DNA of 64,000 nucleotides from NCBI RefSeq assembly GCF_000189635.1, contig NW_002475926.1:248001-312000 (forward strand), given 5' to 3'. Positions within the stretch are counted from its first letter, which is position 1. Each line of letters begins with the position of its first letter. The notes under the pieces were generated by a model that had not been told where the DNA came from, did not search any database, and worked only from the letters and a program-made list of their open reading frames with translations. Positions 1-11,430 of this stretch are shown in pieces. Source of the stretch: Tetrahymena thermophila SB210. Lineage: Eukaryota > Ciliophora > Oligohymenophorea > Hymenostomatida > Tetrahymenidae. The translations under genes were made by a program, and so were the position numbers.

Positions 1-485
1 TTATAGATAGTAAAAGAATAATTCTTAACTTCAACTATGCACTAAATTAGATATTAGAAAACTACAAAGGAGAGACTGAACTAAATCCTAACATCAAAGA
101 GTAGATACTCATATTCAACGAAAAATTCCCTGTTTCTAAAAAATTACCAACTCCCTCAAACACAGAAACTAAAATTTTCAAGTTCCTATTACAGACCAAT
201 CATTTTGCCCTTTAGAATGTTGAAATAGGATCTTTTATAGTAGACATATTAGTTCATCCAGATATTATCATTGAATATAATGGGTTTGACCATTACAAAT
301 ATGATCTTAAATTGAAAAACTTTGCTTTAGATCAGTATACTTTAAAACATTTATATAGAGAAAGGTAGCTAAAAAAACTAAAAGGATATAAAATAGCCAA
401 TATTAATTTCAAATAATGGAGTACTCTTTATGAATTAGAGAAACAACACAATTTTGTTAGAAATGTTGTACTTTCTCTTGAATGA
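1..485 (+). CDS. RAP-domain protein, C-terminal part (5' end outside window)
   Basis: The frame is open from the left edge to TGA at 483-485, with TAA/TAG read as Gln, giving about 160 residues. The C-terminal ~75 residues look like a RAP domain: a hydrophobic strand (FIVDILV), then IIIEYNGFDHY, a run of basic residues, and LKKLKGYKIANINFKQW, matching the family pattern of an acidic-hydrophobic 'vDi...IEvdG..H' core followed by 'LkklGy.v..i...W'. RAP proteins are RNA-binding factors that act mainly in mitochondrial or plastid RNA processing, often with upstream helical repeats; those repeats would lie outside the window. A mitochondrial RNA role is inferred from the family. No intron is needed. 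The domain call is fairly safe; the full architecture is unseen. Confidence 0.75.
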
Positions 486-850
486 ATATATATTTTTATA
501 TATTTAATAAATATTTATAATATTGTATAAGCATACTTAATTATGTTATTTTAATTCTCAAATATTTAGAATGAATCATTCATTAGTTGGTTGGTTGGTT
601 ATATTCATGTTTTTTATTATCCCATTTTGTAAAATCAATTTTAATTTAACAAATTTTAACAATAATTTATACTTTTAAGAATATTATAATGTAAATATTT
701 TTTTCATATAATTTCTATTTTTGTTTAGTTAAACAACATAAAATATATCAATTAAATGATTATTAAAATAATATCAAATACATTTAATAAACATATATTT
801 TTATTGTAATTAAAGAAAATATAATCAATAATCAATATAAGCAAATAATT
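486..850. other. AT-rich intergenic spacer
   Basis: No coding frame, RNA gene or strong motif is seen. A short GGTT tract near 583-599 is the only simple repeat. It should hold the 3' flank of the RAP gene and the promoter of the next gene, but no element can be pinned down. Confidence 0.6.
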
Positions 851-1192
851 ATGAGTTTTGTTTAGCAATTTTGGTAAAAAAATCTATAGGAAGTATATAA
901 GGATGTCAAGGAATCAAGAGATGCAAAAGAAGCTACACTTAAAAGTGAATGCTTTACTAAAAACTAAAAAAATTAAGAAGGATTTAACACTTGTCTTAGA
1001 AATTTCTATGATGAATTTTCTAAATTTTAATTAAGAGTAGAATTTGAGTAAAGAAGAGTTTTTGAATGCCTTTAAGAACTTAAAAAAGGCGGAGGAGCAA
1101 ATTAAGAAGTCTAAAAAATGTGTCTCAGAGGTGTATTAGACTAACTTAAGTCACATGCTAATAAATATAAGGAAAATATCTAAAAAAATTGA
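851..1192 (+). CDS. Small four-Cys helical protein, 113 aa
   Basis: A single-exon frame runs from ATG 851 to TGA 1190-1192. It encodes 113 charged, helix-prone residues without signal peptide or membrane span. Four cysteines fall in two pairs, C34/C48 (CX13C) and C73/C91 (CX17C). Paired Cys in two helices are typical of small proteins oxidised by the Mia40 pathway in the mitochondrial intermembrane space, so such a location is possible, but the spacings do not match a CX9C or CX3C class exactly and this is inference. I do not recognise the family. The start is the first ATG after an AT-rich leader, and flanking sequence is non-coding. Confidence 0.6.
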
Positions 1193-1961
1193 TTAAAAAT
1201 ACATTTGATAAAAGACTTTATAACATTAAAGCAAGTGATTTTGATGCTTTGATATAATCTTTTTAAATTCTTAATATTTTAATTAAAAACTCAGTATTTA
1301 TTTAATGTATTTATATCTTTTTGTTAAATGAAAAATAAATATAAAATTCAGCATATCTCATAATTTTAATTTTTATATTAACAAAAATTTTGATTTCTTA
1401 ATTTTATAAATTGAATTAAATTAAAATAAAAATTATAATGCAATAAAATATATTTCATGAATTAAAAGAGTAAATCTATTATAAATCTATTCATGAATTC
1501 AAATTTTTTATAATAATAAAATACAAAAGCATATTCCAATCAAATACCCAATTTATATTATCAAAATAATAAAAAATTAAATCACTTTTTTTTTTCCTTT
1601 TTGCATTAATTTTTCAATCATAAAATTATTTTTTTCACATTTTTTTATCCTTTTCAGAACTGCAAAAAAATTAATATCAAGTAATTTTAGTTATTCTCTT
1701 AATTTCAATGAATAAATTTATCTTTTAATATAATTTATTTCAGTCATTAAAACTAAAAATTCTATTTAAAGAATTTTTTAATGAGTTATTGATAATATTT
1801 GTTTTAAAATATCCTAAAGGTATATTGATTGAACATAAAGTGCCAAGGCTAAAAATAAGAACTTATCTAATTATTAATAGTCCTTGAATAGAATTTATTA
1901 TTATTATTATTAAATAATTATTTGAAATTATTTTTAATACTTTGATATAAAATGTTATAAA
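1193..1961. other. AT-rich intergenic spacer (convergent 3' ends)
   Basis: About 770 bp between the converging 3' ends of the neighbouring genes. Only poly-A/T tracts and short ATT repeats (near 1895-1915) are visible; nothing reads as coding on either strand. Confidence 0.6.
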
Positions 1962-4100
1962 TCATAAATTAGATATATTTTCAAATGTTTTAATGTTTTA
2001 TTATTTATTGATTGTTGAGTTACCCCATCTTTTCTTTTTTCCAATCACTAAATCACCGACTATTGCTTTTGCTTTAAAGTATTCACTTTCTTGGTCTTCT
2101 ATTTCTTTATTTTTAATCATTGAGTCAGGTATTTTAGAAATTTTAGATCTAAAATTTTAATCAGTTGAAACTACTATATTATTTTAATTTTGCTAGAAAT
2201 TGTTTTAAGTTTATGCTTTTGATCTACCTTAAACACTCATAGAATGCTGTATTTGCTGAAGATGATTATCTTAGTTAAAGTTATTAAACTATTAGCTTGC
2301 TTCTCTACTTCTTTAATTAAAACCTAGAGAAGATTCTCCATAAAATGAAAGTGATTATCCCCTTGACTTTAAAGGTTATGGGTTAACAGCTTAGGTTTAT
2401 GATACATTTTATGTGTTATCAATGTAGCTTTATTACAAATATATATACTTATTACTTTAATCATTTAAAGTGGATGATATCCTACTTGGAGATTAATCTT
2501 TATAATTTTGATTCTTGCTGTAATTTTAATCATTGTTGTTCAAAGTTAATTTGTCAAATTACTAAATTTAGAAATCAACATTTTATCTATATGGAGATAA
2601 ATTTCTACTTCTTTCACTTATTTAGGATTTTGAATATTAATTTTTTATTTAATCAGTATCATCATCATTTCTTTTTATTGGACTTTACTTGATAAAATGT
2701 AAATCAAAGTAAGTGTACATTTATGGAGCATTCCCTTTCATTTTTAGTTTTCTAGATTATTTAAGGTCATCTTCTAATTGTTTTACCATTTAAGGTAAAA
2801 TAATTTTCCTTTTCTTTTAATCAGGTGCGTAATCTCCATAATGTGTTCTCCAATCACTATGAAAAAAAGATAAAACAGCTGTTTTTTCATTAGGAATTTC
2901 ATCAATTACTAAACTTCTATCTTAATCTAAAAACTACTATGAATATAAACCATTATATAAAATATTTCCATTTGTTTAATTTAGCAAATTAGCATCTGTT
3001 TCATTTTATATTGATATGTTAGCTCTACTTTAATTTTCTCTCATGATTTAAATTGTTTATGAATTAGCATTCTGAATTTAGATAGATCTATGACTTATAG
3101 GGAAATTTTGTTTAGTCTATGATGGATTAACAGCATAATTTGTATTTTAAGGTTAATTCGACTACTCAACAGCCTGCATGTATTTCTAACTCATTTCATA
3201 TACAATACTGCCCTACTATTAGTTCGTTTAGCTTATAGGTAAAATCTAATTTTTAGCAGCATATTGTTCTTAGACTACTTCTTCCATATTTTGGTTAAGT
3301 ACAAGAGCACGATCTGGATTTGTCTTAACAAATAAATCTATCTTCCAATACAAAAATATACACATAACTAATATCAAAAGTGATATAAAACTTTCTACCC
3401 AATATATAACAGGACTTGAAATAGGAAATTTATACTAGCGAGAAGCTGAAGAGGTGTAGTAAAAAACAAAATTTAAGATATGCCAAGCAAGATTTAAAAG
3501 AATAGAAATGATAGTTGCTCTGCATACTGTAATTGTTAATTTTGCAAACATAATAGTTAAGCATATCCACTAAAGTATATTAGAGCACCAATAAATAAAC
3601 ATTTATAATCTAATATCTACAGTGATATAACTTTGTATAAAGTGCATACCAGCAGAAGGCATTAAGAGGCAACTAAATGTGACCCATAGCAAATCTATTA
3701 AAGTAAAAAATATTAAAAATTTAAAAAATCCTAAAAGCTAAGTAGGCACTATATCTAATTCTAGCATTATCCTCTTCTTTATTTGCTGATCCCAACTTCC
3801 ACATAAATTTTGAAGCTATTAAATTGCTTTTTATTCTAATATTTACTATACTTTCAGTTCATTTTAATACTCAATTGGATTTTTAGAATTGAATTTAGTT
3901 TAGTCATCAACCTACTTTTTTTTTATTTGTTCATAATCCTCATAATCTTCTTTCACTTCGTAAATCTTATTATGATTTTCGTATAAAGTACCATATGTAG
4001 TGGGAATATGCTGATTATATTAATACTAATTAACTCCAACAGCATTTTGATTTAAAGCCTCTTTATTAGGATTATATTCTATTACCTACTTTTTAATCAT
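1962..4100 (-). CDS. Four-pass membrane protein with long Gln/Asn/Ser-rich tail, 712 aa
   Basis: One continuous frame runs from ATG 4100-4098 to TGA 1964-1962, 713 codons, with no intron required. Residues 1-115 are hydrophilic. Four hydrophobic helices follow at about 122-146, 168-186, 190-213 and 232-251, separated by short loops. The remaining ~450 residues are low-complexity, rich in Gln, Asn and Ser, with a conserved-looking basic end (VGDLVIGKKKRWGN). No signal peptide is seen, so the N terminus is probably cytosolic. I do not recognise the family. The gene is divergent from the secreted-protein gene at 4751, so the ~650-bp interval probably holds promoters for both. Confidence 0.75.
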
Positions 4101-4750
4101 AATTGTTTATCAATACTATAAAATTAAAATCAGTTAATTTTATTATTTTACATTGAATTTCTTTTAATTTGTTTCACTAATAAAAGGTTTGCACCCAAAA
4201 GTTAAATAATGGATATTATTTGTTATTAAAAATTAAAGTATTTCTTAATTATCATAAATAATTAATTTTAAACTTATTAGTCAAATAAATCTTGAAAATA
4301 ACCCCACTAGTTATTACAAAGTTTACATATTTAAAATGCATAATTTTAAGAATATTAAACCAAGTACTAAAAAATACTAAAAATATATTTTTGTCATAAA
4401 TTTTAATATTATTATTTTATTTATTAAAATACTTTTAATTGAATAAAGCAATTAACAAATTTAAAATCATAAAAATTATAAAATTAAATAAAGAATAAAA
4501 TATTATAAAATCCCTTTGCTTATTAAATAAGTTTATTTATTAACTTATAAAAAATAATACAAAAATATTTTATGAAATATGCAATTAAAATGGTTTATTA
4601 TAAAAATATGTTATTTAAATATTTTTAATTTCAAAATAGTAAAAACGAATACATCTCATATTTAAACCTACAAAAACGATATAACTCTTTAATTCTTAAT
4701 ATATTTTGATTGATTAAAAAATTGAGAAATCAAAAATAAGCACATCAATA
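4101..4750. promoter_or_regulatory. Divergent promoter interval
   Basis: This 650-bp AT-rich stretch separates two genes transcribed away from each other. It has no coding frame. No specific box can be assigned from sequence alone; the regulatory role is inferred from the gene orientation. Confidence 0.4.
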
Positions 4751-6304
4751 ATGAGGAAATTTAATATTCTCCTTTTGATTCTAGTAGGCCTTATACTTTC
4801 TAATCACTTTATCTAAGCTACAAGAGAAAGCTTAAACGACTCTTAGGATAGAGATGAAAGTAAAGATGAAGATGATGACGGAGATAATTAGTAAAAAAAC
4901 AACAAAGGTCATAAAAATGATGATAATGATGATGATGATGAAGATGATAAAGATAATAAAAAAGATAAAAATGACAGTAATAGCAATTAAGATGATGAAG
5001 ATAAAGCTAATGATAATGATAAAATAAATAAAAAGAAAGGAAATGGCAAAAAAGCCCATAACAATAAAAATAAATAAAAAAATGACAATTCTGACAAAGA
5101 TGACAAAAATGATGATAAGAAAAAATAAGACAAAAAAGATGATAAAAAAAACAAGGAAAAGTAAGAGAAGAACGATACTAAGAAGAATAATGGTGAAGAA
5201 AACTAAGATGAATAAATTAAATAAAAAGTATCTGAAAAAGCAGGAGATAGTTTAGATCAAATATAAGACTCTATAACAAATATTGGTGATAATATTTCTG
5301 CAGGTTTAGATGATGCTTTTAAGCTTGAAAACTAAGAATAAGAGTTTTTCGCGAATAAGAAATTTAAAGATTTTGAGAAAGGATTACACAAAAACAGTGA
5401 AAATAAAATATAAAAGTAAGCAACAATAGGTGAAAAAATCAAGCATAATTCTAAAGCACAGGATAAAACCAAACATGAAAAAATTCAATAATAACCTGTT
5501 TAAAAAGAAAATTAAGTTGAAGGTAAATCAGAAAAACTTGAAAAGGAAGCATATCAATAAATGTATGTTGAAGATACTCAGAAATACATCTAAGATAATT
5601 TTAAAGATGTGATTGAATACATCTTTTAAAAAGATGAAAATTTTATAGAATAGAATTAACTTGTAGAAGAAAGTAAATCTAAGTAAAAGTTATTACAAAC
5701 ACATGATAAAGATAAAAAGAAAAAAGATAAAAAGAAACACGACCAAAAGAATAATTCTGATGTTGCTACCACTGAAGTAGTTAATAATGGAATTACTAGT
5801 GATGTTAGTACTCTTTCTGATTCAATTTCTTAAGGAATGTCTGACCTAGGGCACGCAATAACTAATCCTTCTGAAATCTTTGAAGATGCTTCTGATATTA
5901 CTAAAGAGTCTTTGTAAACACCAAACGAAGTAATTAATCAAACAGAAAATGCTGCAAGTTAATTATCAGAAATGTCTGAAGGATCTGGTGAAGCTCTAAC
6001 TAAAGCTCCTATAGAATCAATTAAAACTCCTGTTGATTATGTTAATAAGTAAATTGATGAAGAAAAAGAAAATTAAATCAAAAAAAAGAAAGATAAAAAT
6101 AAATTTCTTCAAATAAATCTACCATACAAAAGAAAATTGAAAAAGCAATGTAATTGCTCAAAAGGAAATAAGAACTGTATTTAAAATGATTAGTAGATGA
6201 GTCTAAATGTCTAAGTAAAATAAACTTAATCCAAATAATGTGGTTGCGGAGGAGGAAGTACTCAGACTACTTCTACTACTAAGCCTAAAAATAGAGATAA
6301 TTGA
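4751..6304 (+). CDS. Secreted Asp/Lys-rich low-complexity protein, 517 aa
   Basis: A single open frame runs from ATG 4751 to TGA 6302-6304. Residues 1-22 form a signal peptide (basic start, leucine/isoleucine core, ending near NHFIQA). Residues 25-165 are a dense Asp/Lys/Asn region. The central part contains amphipathic segments such as IGDNISAGLDDAF and SQGMSDLGHAITNPSE, and the end has a Cys cluster (CNCSKGNKNC, then CGCGGG). The architecture (signal peptide, acidic low-complexity region, G/D/S-rich amphipathic segments) resembles the gene at 16069 and the two may be distant paralogs. A role as a calcium-binding secretory cargo is an inference from composition. The standard code would break this frame dozens of times. 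Confidence 0.8.
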
Positions 6305-6452
6305 AAGAGTTCACTAAATTTTTTTATGGATATTATTTGAATACTTTTAATCAAATTTAATAATAATTGTTTAAGATTTTTTAAAGATATTTGTTTTATA
6401 ATCTAAAAAATATGTGCAAAATTAATTTTTATTTAAATATTATTATTTAAAG

Positions 6453-6465
6453 AAAAAAAAAAAAA
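6453..6465 (-). terminator. Oligo-T RNA polymerase III terminator
   Basis: A run of 13 A on the + strand (T on the gene strand) begins one base after the 3' end of the tRNA, as expected for a Pol III stop. Confidence 0.75.
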
Positions 6466-6466
6466 T

Positions 6467-6539
6467 CACCCACCGAGGGGCTCGAACCCTCGACCACCAG
6501 CTTAAAAGGCTGGCGCTCTACCGACTGAGCTAGACGGGT
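6467..6539 (-). tRNA. tRNA-Lys (anticodon UUU)
   Basis: The minus strand folds into a full 73-nt cloverleaf. The 7-bp acceptor stem is ACCCGUC with GGUGGGU (two G-U pairs). The D arm is GCUC-loop-GAGC. The anticodon stem is CCAGC/GCUGG around loop CUUUUAA, so the anticodon is UUU. There is a 5-nt variable loop and a T stem GAGGG/CCCUC around UUCGAGC. There is no intron, and an oligo-T run follows. Internal A and B boxes (TAGCTCAGTCGG and GGTTCGAGCCC) are intact. The local GC content stands out sharply from the AT-rich flanks. Confidence 0.97.
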
Positions 6540-6858
6540 TTTGTATAATGAAATATTTAAGATAAATTAATACAATTAAATTTCATCTATCTGATAAATT
6601 TAGTTTAAAATAAGAAAGATTAAGCAAAGATTTTTATAAATTTAGAAATAATTTAATAACAATTAAAAAATAAATCTGTTTATAAGTCCAAAAGTAGAAA
6701 CAAATTTTGTAAATAATTAATTTAATAAATTTAATTAGAAAACAGTATTTTGTTAAATATTAGTTTATAAATATTTTTTATAGCAATATAATATATCATA
6801 AGATAAAAGCAACCATCTTTAATTAAGCAACTAAAATAAAAAATTTAGGTAAAAGCAA
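6540..6858. other. AT-rich intergenic spacer
   Basis: About 320 bp between the tRNA 5' end and the SHQ1 gene; no further feature seen. Confidence 0.55.
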
Positions 6859-8232
6859 ATGATCATCCCCTAATTTAAGCTTACTCAGGATAGTAAATAC
6901 GTAGTAGCAGTTATTCGTATTCCTTATGTTAAAATAAGTAATGCAGAATTCTATATTGAAGGAAGGAACTTTAAATTCTTTTTGCATCCTTACCTTTTAT
7001 CAATAGAATTTAAAAATGATTTATTTAAGTCTGATGAACCAGCTGCTGCTTCATACAATCATGATACCTATGAGTTAACAGTTAAAATTTAGAAGGCTAC
7101 TGAAGGTGAGCATTTTGAAGATTTAGATATGATAACTTAATTGCTTGCAGCTAGTAGAAAAAAAGAAGTGAAAAAACCTGAATAGAAAAAAAATAAAAAA
7201 CCATTAATCGAAGTAATAGGAGAGGCAGATCATACTGAATAGACTAATAACGATGAAATTGAAGAGATCAAATAGCAAGTTGAGAACTTGGTTTTGTCCT
7301 AAGACGCATATGCTTATGGATTTAATTAATAAACTAAAGGTTATTTCTAAGATCTTGGTGAAGAAATATTTGAAATTGGTCACTTTAACCCAGACGAAAT
7401 ACCTATAAGTGATAGAATTAATTTAAGAAATGAATATGTAAATAGCAAGTTTGATGAAGATGCTTATATCTATGATACATTTGAAAATGAGGAGATAGAC
7501 TCATATATTAAATTAAATTTAGAATTTTTATCAAAAGTAGCTTCAATTAATTAAGATACAAGCTCTTCTTACACTCCCGAAGAATGGAACTAGTTAAAAA
7601 AATTGCCAAATAAAGAATTCATAATAAATGTAAATAAAATTACTTATTTTAAATTTAAAAAAAAGATAAATATTCAAAAATAATTTTTAATTTTTTAAAC
7701 AAACTAGAATAAAAATAAATGTTTGATGGAAATTATTGATATCTTGTTTGCATTTGCATACGAATTAAGATGTATGGGAGGAGAATTTTCTTGTGAAAGT
7801 GCTGCAACTATAAACTATTTATCAAGTGTTTTGAGCTGTTTCATCTGCGATAATACCCTGAACGAAATAATCAGATAGTGCTACAGAAGGGCTTTAACTT
7901 TCCCTATGTTAAGAAATTTTAAATTAATTTAATAGGCATAACAGGATTTAGTAATAATACTTTAAAGTGGTAGAGCTGGAGTTCTTAAAACTTTACTTTA
8001 AATTAAATACTTGTTTGAAGTTAACGAACCTAGATACCATTTAAATAATTTATACATTGAAGATTTTTGTATATGGGTTTAAACACTCAAAGATGAAGAT
8101 TTTTAAAATCTTGCAGGGCAAATTTAACAGATAGAAATTAATAAAAAAGATCTGGATCTCAATTTAGTAGAAATAGATTAAGACTGTGAATAAATGCTTC
8201 TTGAATAATAAGAAAGTGATAAGCATGATTGA
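6859..8232 (+). CDS. SHQ1: SHQ1, box H/ACA snoRNP assembly chaperone
   Basis: The frame runs from ATG 6859 to TGA 8230-8232. The N-terminal ~95 residues form a CS (p23-like) domain, beginning MIIPQFKLTQDSKYVVAVIR and including NAEFYIEGRNFKFFLHPYLL. An acidic linker follows, then the SHQ1-specific helical domain with DILFAFAYE, RRALTFPMLRNF, GRAGVLKTLLQIKYLF and LYIEDFCIWVQ. SHQ1 binds the pseudouridine synthase dyskerin/Cbf5 before H/ACA RNP assembly in the nucleus. A 78-nt segment, 7630-7707 (GTAAAT to TAG), is in frame and free of TGA. However, it is very AT-rich, and removing it joins LPNKEFIIN to NKNKCLMEIID, which fits the family better, so it is probably an intron (431 aa spliced, 457 aa unspliced). 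Confidence 0.88.
7630..7707 (+). other. Probable in-frame intron in SHQ1
   Basis: 78 nt with GTAAAT donor and AAACTAG acceptor; length divisible by three and no TGA, so retention would not stop translation. The encoded residues are Lys/Asn/Phe-rich and interrupt a conserved block. Confidence 0.65.
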
Positions 8233-8652
8233 TATATTATGTATATTAAAAATGTAAAAAATTAAATAATAATTATTCTAATTTATAATATTTCTTCCTG
8301 TCTATTTGCTATGTTTTACTAAATATTTTCATATAATTGCTTTTTTCTATTCATTCTTTCTATTTTATATCAAAAAAAAGTAGAATTTTCATCTATAAAT
8401 TTGTCACCTATATGCCTATTTTTTTTTTTCCAATAATTTTCTAGTGATGAAATAGATGTTTTCTACTTGATTTAAACTATTTTTCTTTCAATTTCTGATT
8501 TTTTTACTCTTCAAATCAATAAAAAAATTTTTATAAACTCTAAAAAATAATTATGTGATTAGTTTATTATAATAATTAACGAATTAGCAAAAAAAATAAA
8601 ATATAAAAAATTAAAAGTAAACACAAAATTTAATTAAAAAATTTACCCAAAA
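8233..8652. other. AT-rich intergenic spacer
   Basis: 420 bp with only T- and A-runs; no coding or RNA feature seen. Confidence 0.55.
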
Positions 8653-9534
8653 ATGGCCTAGCATGTTCCTCTTGCCGATGATTCTTATGAACAAGATTAC
8701 GAAAAAATCAAGGAATAATTCAATAAAAAATTATAAAAGTTTAATACAAGTCCTGGTAAGTAAATTAAACATATTTATTAAATTAAAGCCATATTTTTTT
8801 AGGTTAAATAAATATTTATTATTAATTATTTTCACAAAAAAAGTGATGATCTAAGATTTAAAATTTTAAAACCCATCTTTTTATTCAAAAAATAGATTAG
8901 AATATCTTGAAAGAGTTAAAAAGAGATGTTGACGATGCTTAAAATACTGTAAATATAATATTGTTGAATAATTTCATTCTTATTAAATATTTATTAGATT
9001 AGATTGATTGAATAGGAAATAAATTCATTACCATCAAATCAAAGAAATGGTTAAGGAAATAAGGTAAAAAAGTTAAATAAAAATTAATTGTCATAAAATA
9101 ATTTAAAAATAAAGATAAGAAGATACAGAGATGAGGTAGAAAAAATGAAAAAATAATTTAGAGATGTGCAATAGCATTCAAAGGATTTGAGTGATTTGGT
9201 AGGAAACTCGACTGATGACTCAGATAGATACAACTCTTAAGGAAATTAAGTCTTTTAAAAGTTATCTTAGTAAAATAAAAAATTGATGGATGCAAAAAGA
9301 TAAGTCTATGATTTAGAAGGATAGGGCAATACTATTTTATAATCTATTTCAGATAAAAATCAATAAATAGATGGTATTATTAGAAACAATAGAGATATTA
9401 CATAAGAATTAAGCACTGCAAATAAATTAGTTGATAGAATTCATAGAAATATTATATAAAGAAAAGCAACTTTGTATGCAGTGATAGGATTTTTGCTTTT
9501 TTGCTTAATCATAATAGTCATGAGTTGGTTTTGA
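8653..9534 (+). CDS. Vti1-like Qb-SNARE, 213 aa
   Basis: Predicted exons are 8653-8755, 8896-8948, 8998-9063 and 9115-9534 (introns 140, 49 and 51 nt), totalling 214 codons. Residues 1-95 resemble the Vti1 N-terminal three-helix bundle: DVDDAQNT, then IRLIEQEINSLPSNQR and IRRYRDEVEKMKKQF. The SNARE heptad region follows in the second half, with GNTILQSISDKNQQIDGI and a Gln candidate for the zero layer. A C-terminal anchor of about 19 hydrophobic residues (GFLLFCLIIIVMSWF) ends the protein. Vti1 proteins act in fusion at Golgi, endosomal and vacuolar membranes. Length and order match the family. The 51-nt third intron is in frame and lacks TGA, so it was inferred only from alignment to the family pattern. 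Confidence 0.82.
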
Positions 9535-10146
9535 AAATACCAATCAAAATAAATAAGATCTTTCTATAAAACCGTTTAATAAAATATAAAATATATTTAA
9601 CAAATAATTTATAATAATTTCTATAGAATTAATATATTTATTTTATCATACTAGTATTTGAAATCAATAAATCTTATTAAAAATAAATTCAAATTATAAG
9701 TAAATTTTTAATAATTTGATAATATTTCGAACAATATTTATATAAAACTTCTGATATTTTATTCAACTAATTTATATGTTTTTAAATTCTTATAGATATT
9801 TTAGAATATTTTTAAAATTAAAGAATAAATTTTTATGATTAACTCTATTTGCAACTTCTAAAAGCAAAGATCATGAACTATTTTTTTATATTATACATTT
9901 ATAAAAATAATTAATATTATAAAAAATATTTAAAGAATATCAAAGTATAAATGTATTTGATAAACATCACCAGTTTCGCGAATAATAGTTTTGCAAATAA
10001 TAAAAATATTAAACTGATGGAGATTATTGTTCTTCATTGCAAAAAGATTTATTTAATCAAGAAAAATCGTATTTTTTACCTTACAAAATAACAATTTTTT
10101 ACTTATATTATTAGTTTTAAAGAAAATTCACATATAAATTTAAAAT
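9535..10146. other. Intergenic spacer with a small GC-richer palindromic island
   Basis: Mostly AT-rich, but 9964-10020 contains CATCACCAGTTT and, about 40 nt later, AAACTGATGG, which can pair with a 3-nt bulge. It may be part of the 5' leader of the next gene or a small structured RNA. No Pol III boxes are visible. Confidence 0.35.
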
Positions 10147-11430
10147 ATGAATAAAAATGCTCTAGCTGGAACTTTTCAAGCAAATTTAAATAATTTAGGT
10201 GGTAGAGCATAAATTTTGGAACAAATGTTCAATCATAAGTCAGGTATAGTTCATGCAAAGCCTGCTATCGATAACTCTGAACCCTTTAGGTTTTATAATG
10301 AACTTAATATTTCTCAATCAGTTTAATCAAATAAAAAGCACTCTCCTTTAAGTAGTAGCAGCAGCAACAAAATAAGAAATAAAAATTTGAAGTTGAATTC
10401 TTCAATTCAATAGCTTATATAAAATTAAAAAAAGGCGCTACATACAGATTAAAATATATATACAGACTGTTCAGATTATAATCCTTATCATTTAGATTCT
10501 TGTGCTACCCTTCGTAAAAATAGTGCAAGTATACATTTAGAGTCAAAAGAAAAGCTTAAAAGTAATACTAGCTGCTTATATAATATAATAAAGAGTGCAC
10601 ATGTTTCTCCAATTCGAAGAGGCAGGGAGTAGTTACAAAATGATATCAATCATTAATTGAATTTACAATCATAGAAAAAGAGAATATAAAATATAGGCTC
10701 TTTAAATGAGAGAAAAAAGAATTAAAATGATGCTACAGTCTATCCATCTCTAATACAAAGAGCTTAGCGATCTACTACTCTGGTTGACTATTATGATACT
10801 AGAATTTTAAAGAATCCTAGTAATGAAAGCATAAGAGAAGAAAATAGGGATAAAAAAGAGAAAAAGAAAAGAAAAAAAAGTAAGCGTAAAACTTCTAAAA
10901 AAAGTAAAAAAGAAAGATAACATAACAGTAGCTTTGAATTAAATGATAATGATAATAAATTAATTAGAATTAATTCTAACAGCCCTTCTAAATCTTAATC
11001 ATAAAATGCAAGCAATTTTCATATAGCCCCTCGTTAAAAAAGTGTTTTCAATAACCCATATAATCCAAACAGAGACTAATTTAAATAAAATTATTTATAA
11101 AATACCCTAAGCTAGATAAATCCATTCTCTCCTTCTTTAACCTAATAGTCTTCTTAGTCTTTTCTATTTCACAGTATAAATATGAGTCGTGATTATGAAA
11201 TATTTGATTATGTCCATGATATACCATTTGTAAGAACATTTAATTATGACGAATTAAGAATTAGATTAGTCAATATTATTATTAAATATTAAATATTTTC
11301 TGATGATGAGTTGAATGATTTATTTGCTAAAACTTAACTTAAAAATAATCACTTGGATAACACAAAATTAAACTAAATATTCGATTAAATAGGTAAAGAT
11401 ATAATTAAACGTATAAATCAAGATAAATGA
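10147..11430 (+). CDS. Hypothetical Ser/Asn/Lys-rich protein, 427 aa
   Basis: A single open frame runs from ATG 10147 to TGA 11428-11430. It is hydrophilic, with no membrane span or signal peptide. Residues ~230-265 hold a strongly basic Lys/Ser stretch that could act as a nuclear or microtubule-binding region. The last ~85 residues are different: they look folded and helical (YEIFDYVHDIPFVRTFNYDE, then LVNIIIKYQIFSDDELNDLF) and are the likely functional core. I do not recognise the family. No intron is needed. Flanks on both sides are non-coding. Confidence 0.7.

Noticed and set aside
580..600. GGTT tandem tract as a possible telomere or internal telomeric repeat
   Set aside because: Only a few TTGG units; not the GGGGTT or GGGTTT repeat of ciliate telomeres, and genes continue on both sides.
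2399..2692. + strand frame of 97 codons
   Set aside because: Antisense to the Gln/Asn-rich tail of the minus-strand membrane protein 1962-4100.
4832..5255. Short frames on both strands (Ile/Phe-rich and Lys/Met-rich)
   Set aside because: Shadows of the Asp/Lys low-complexity region of the secreted protein at 4751.
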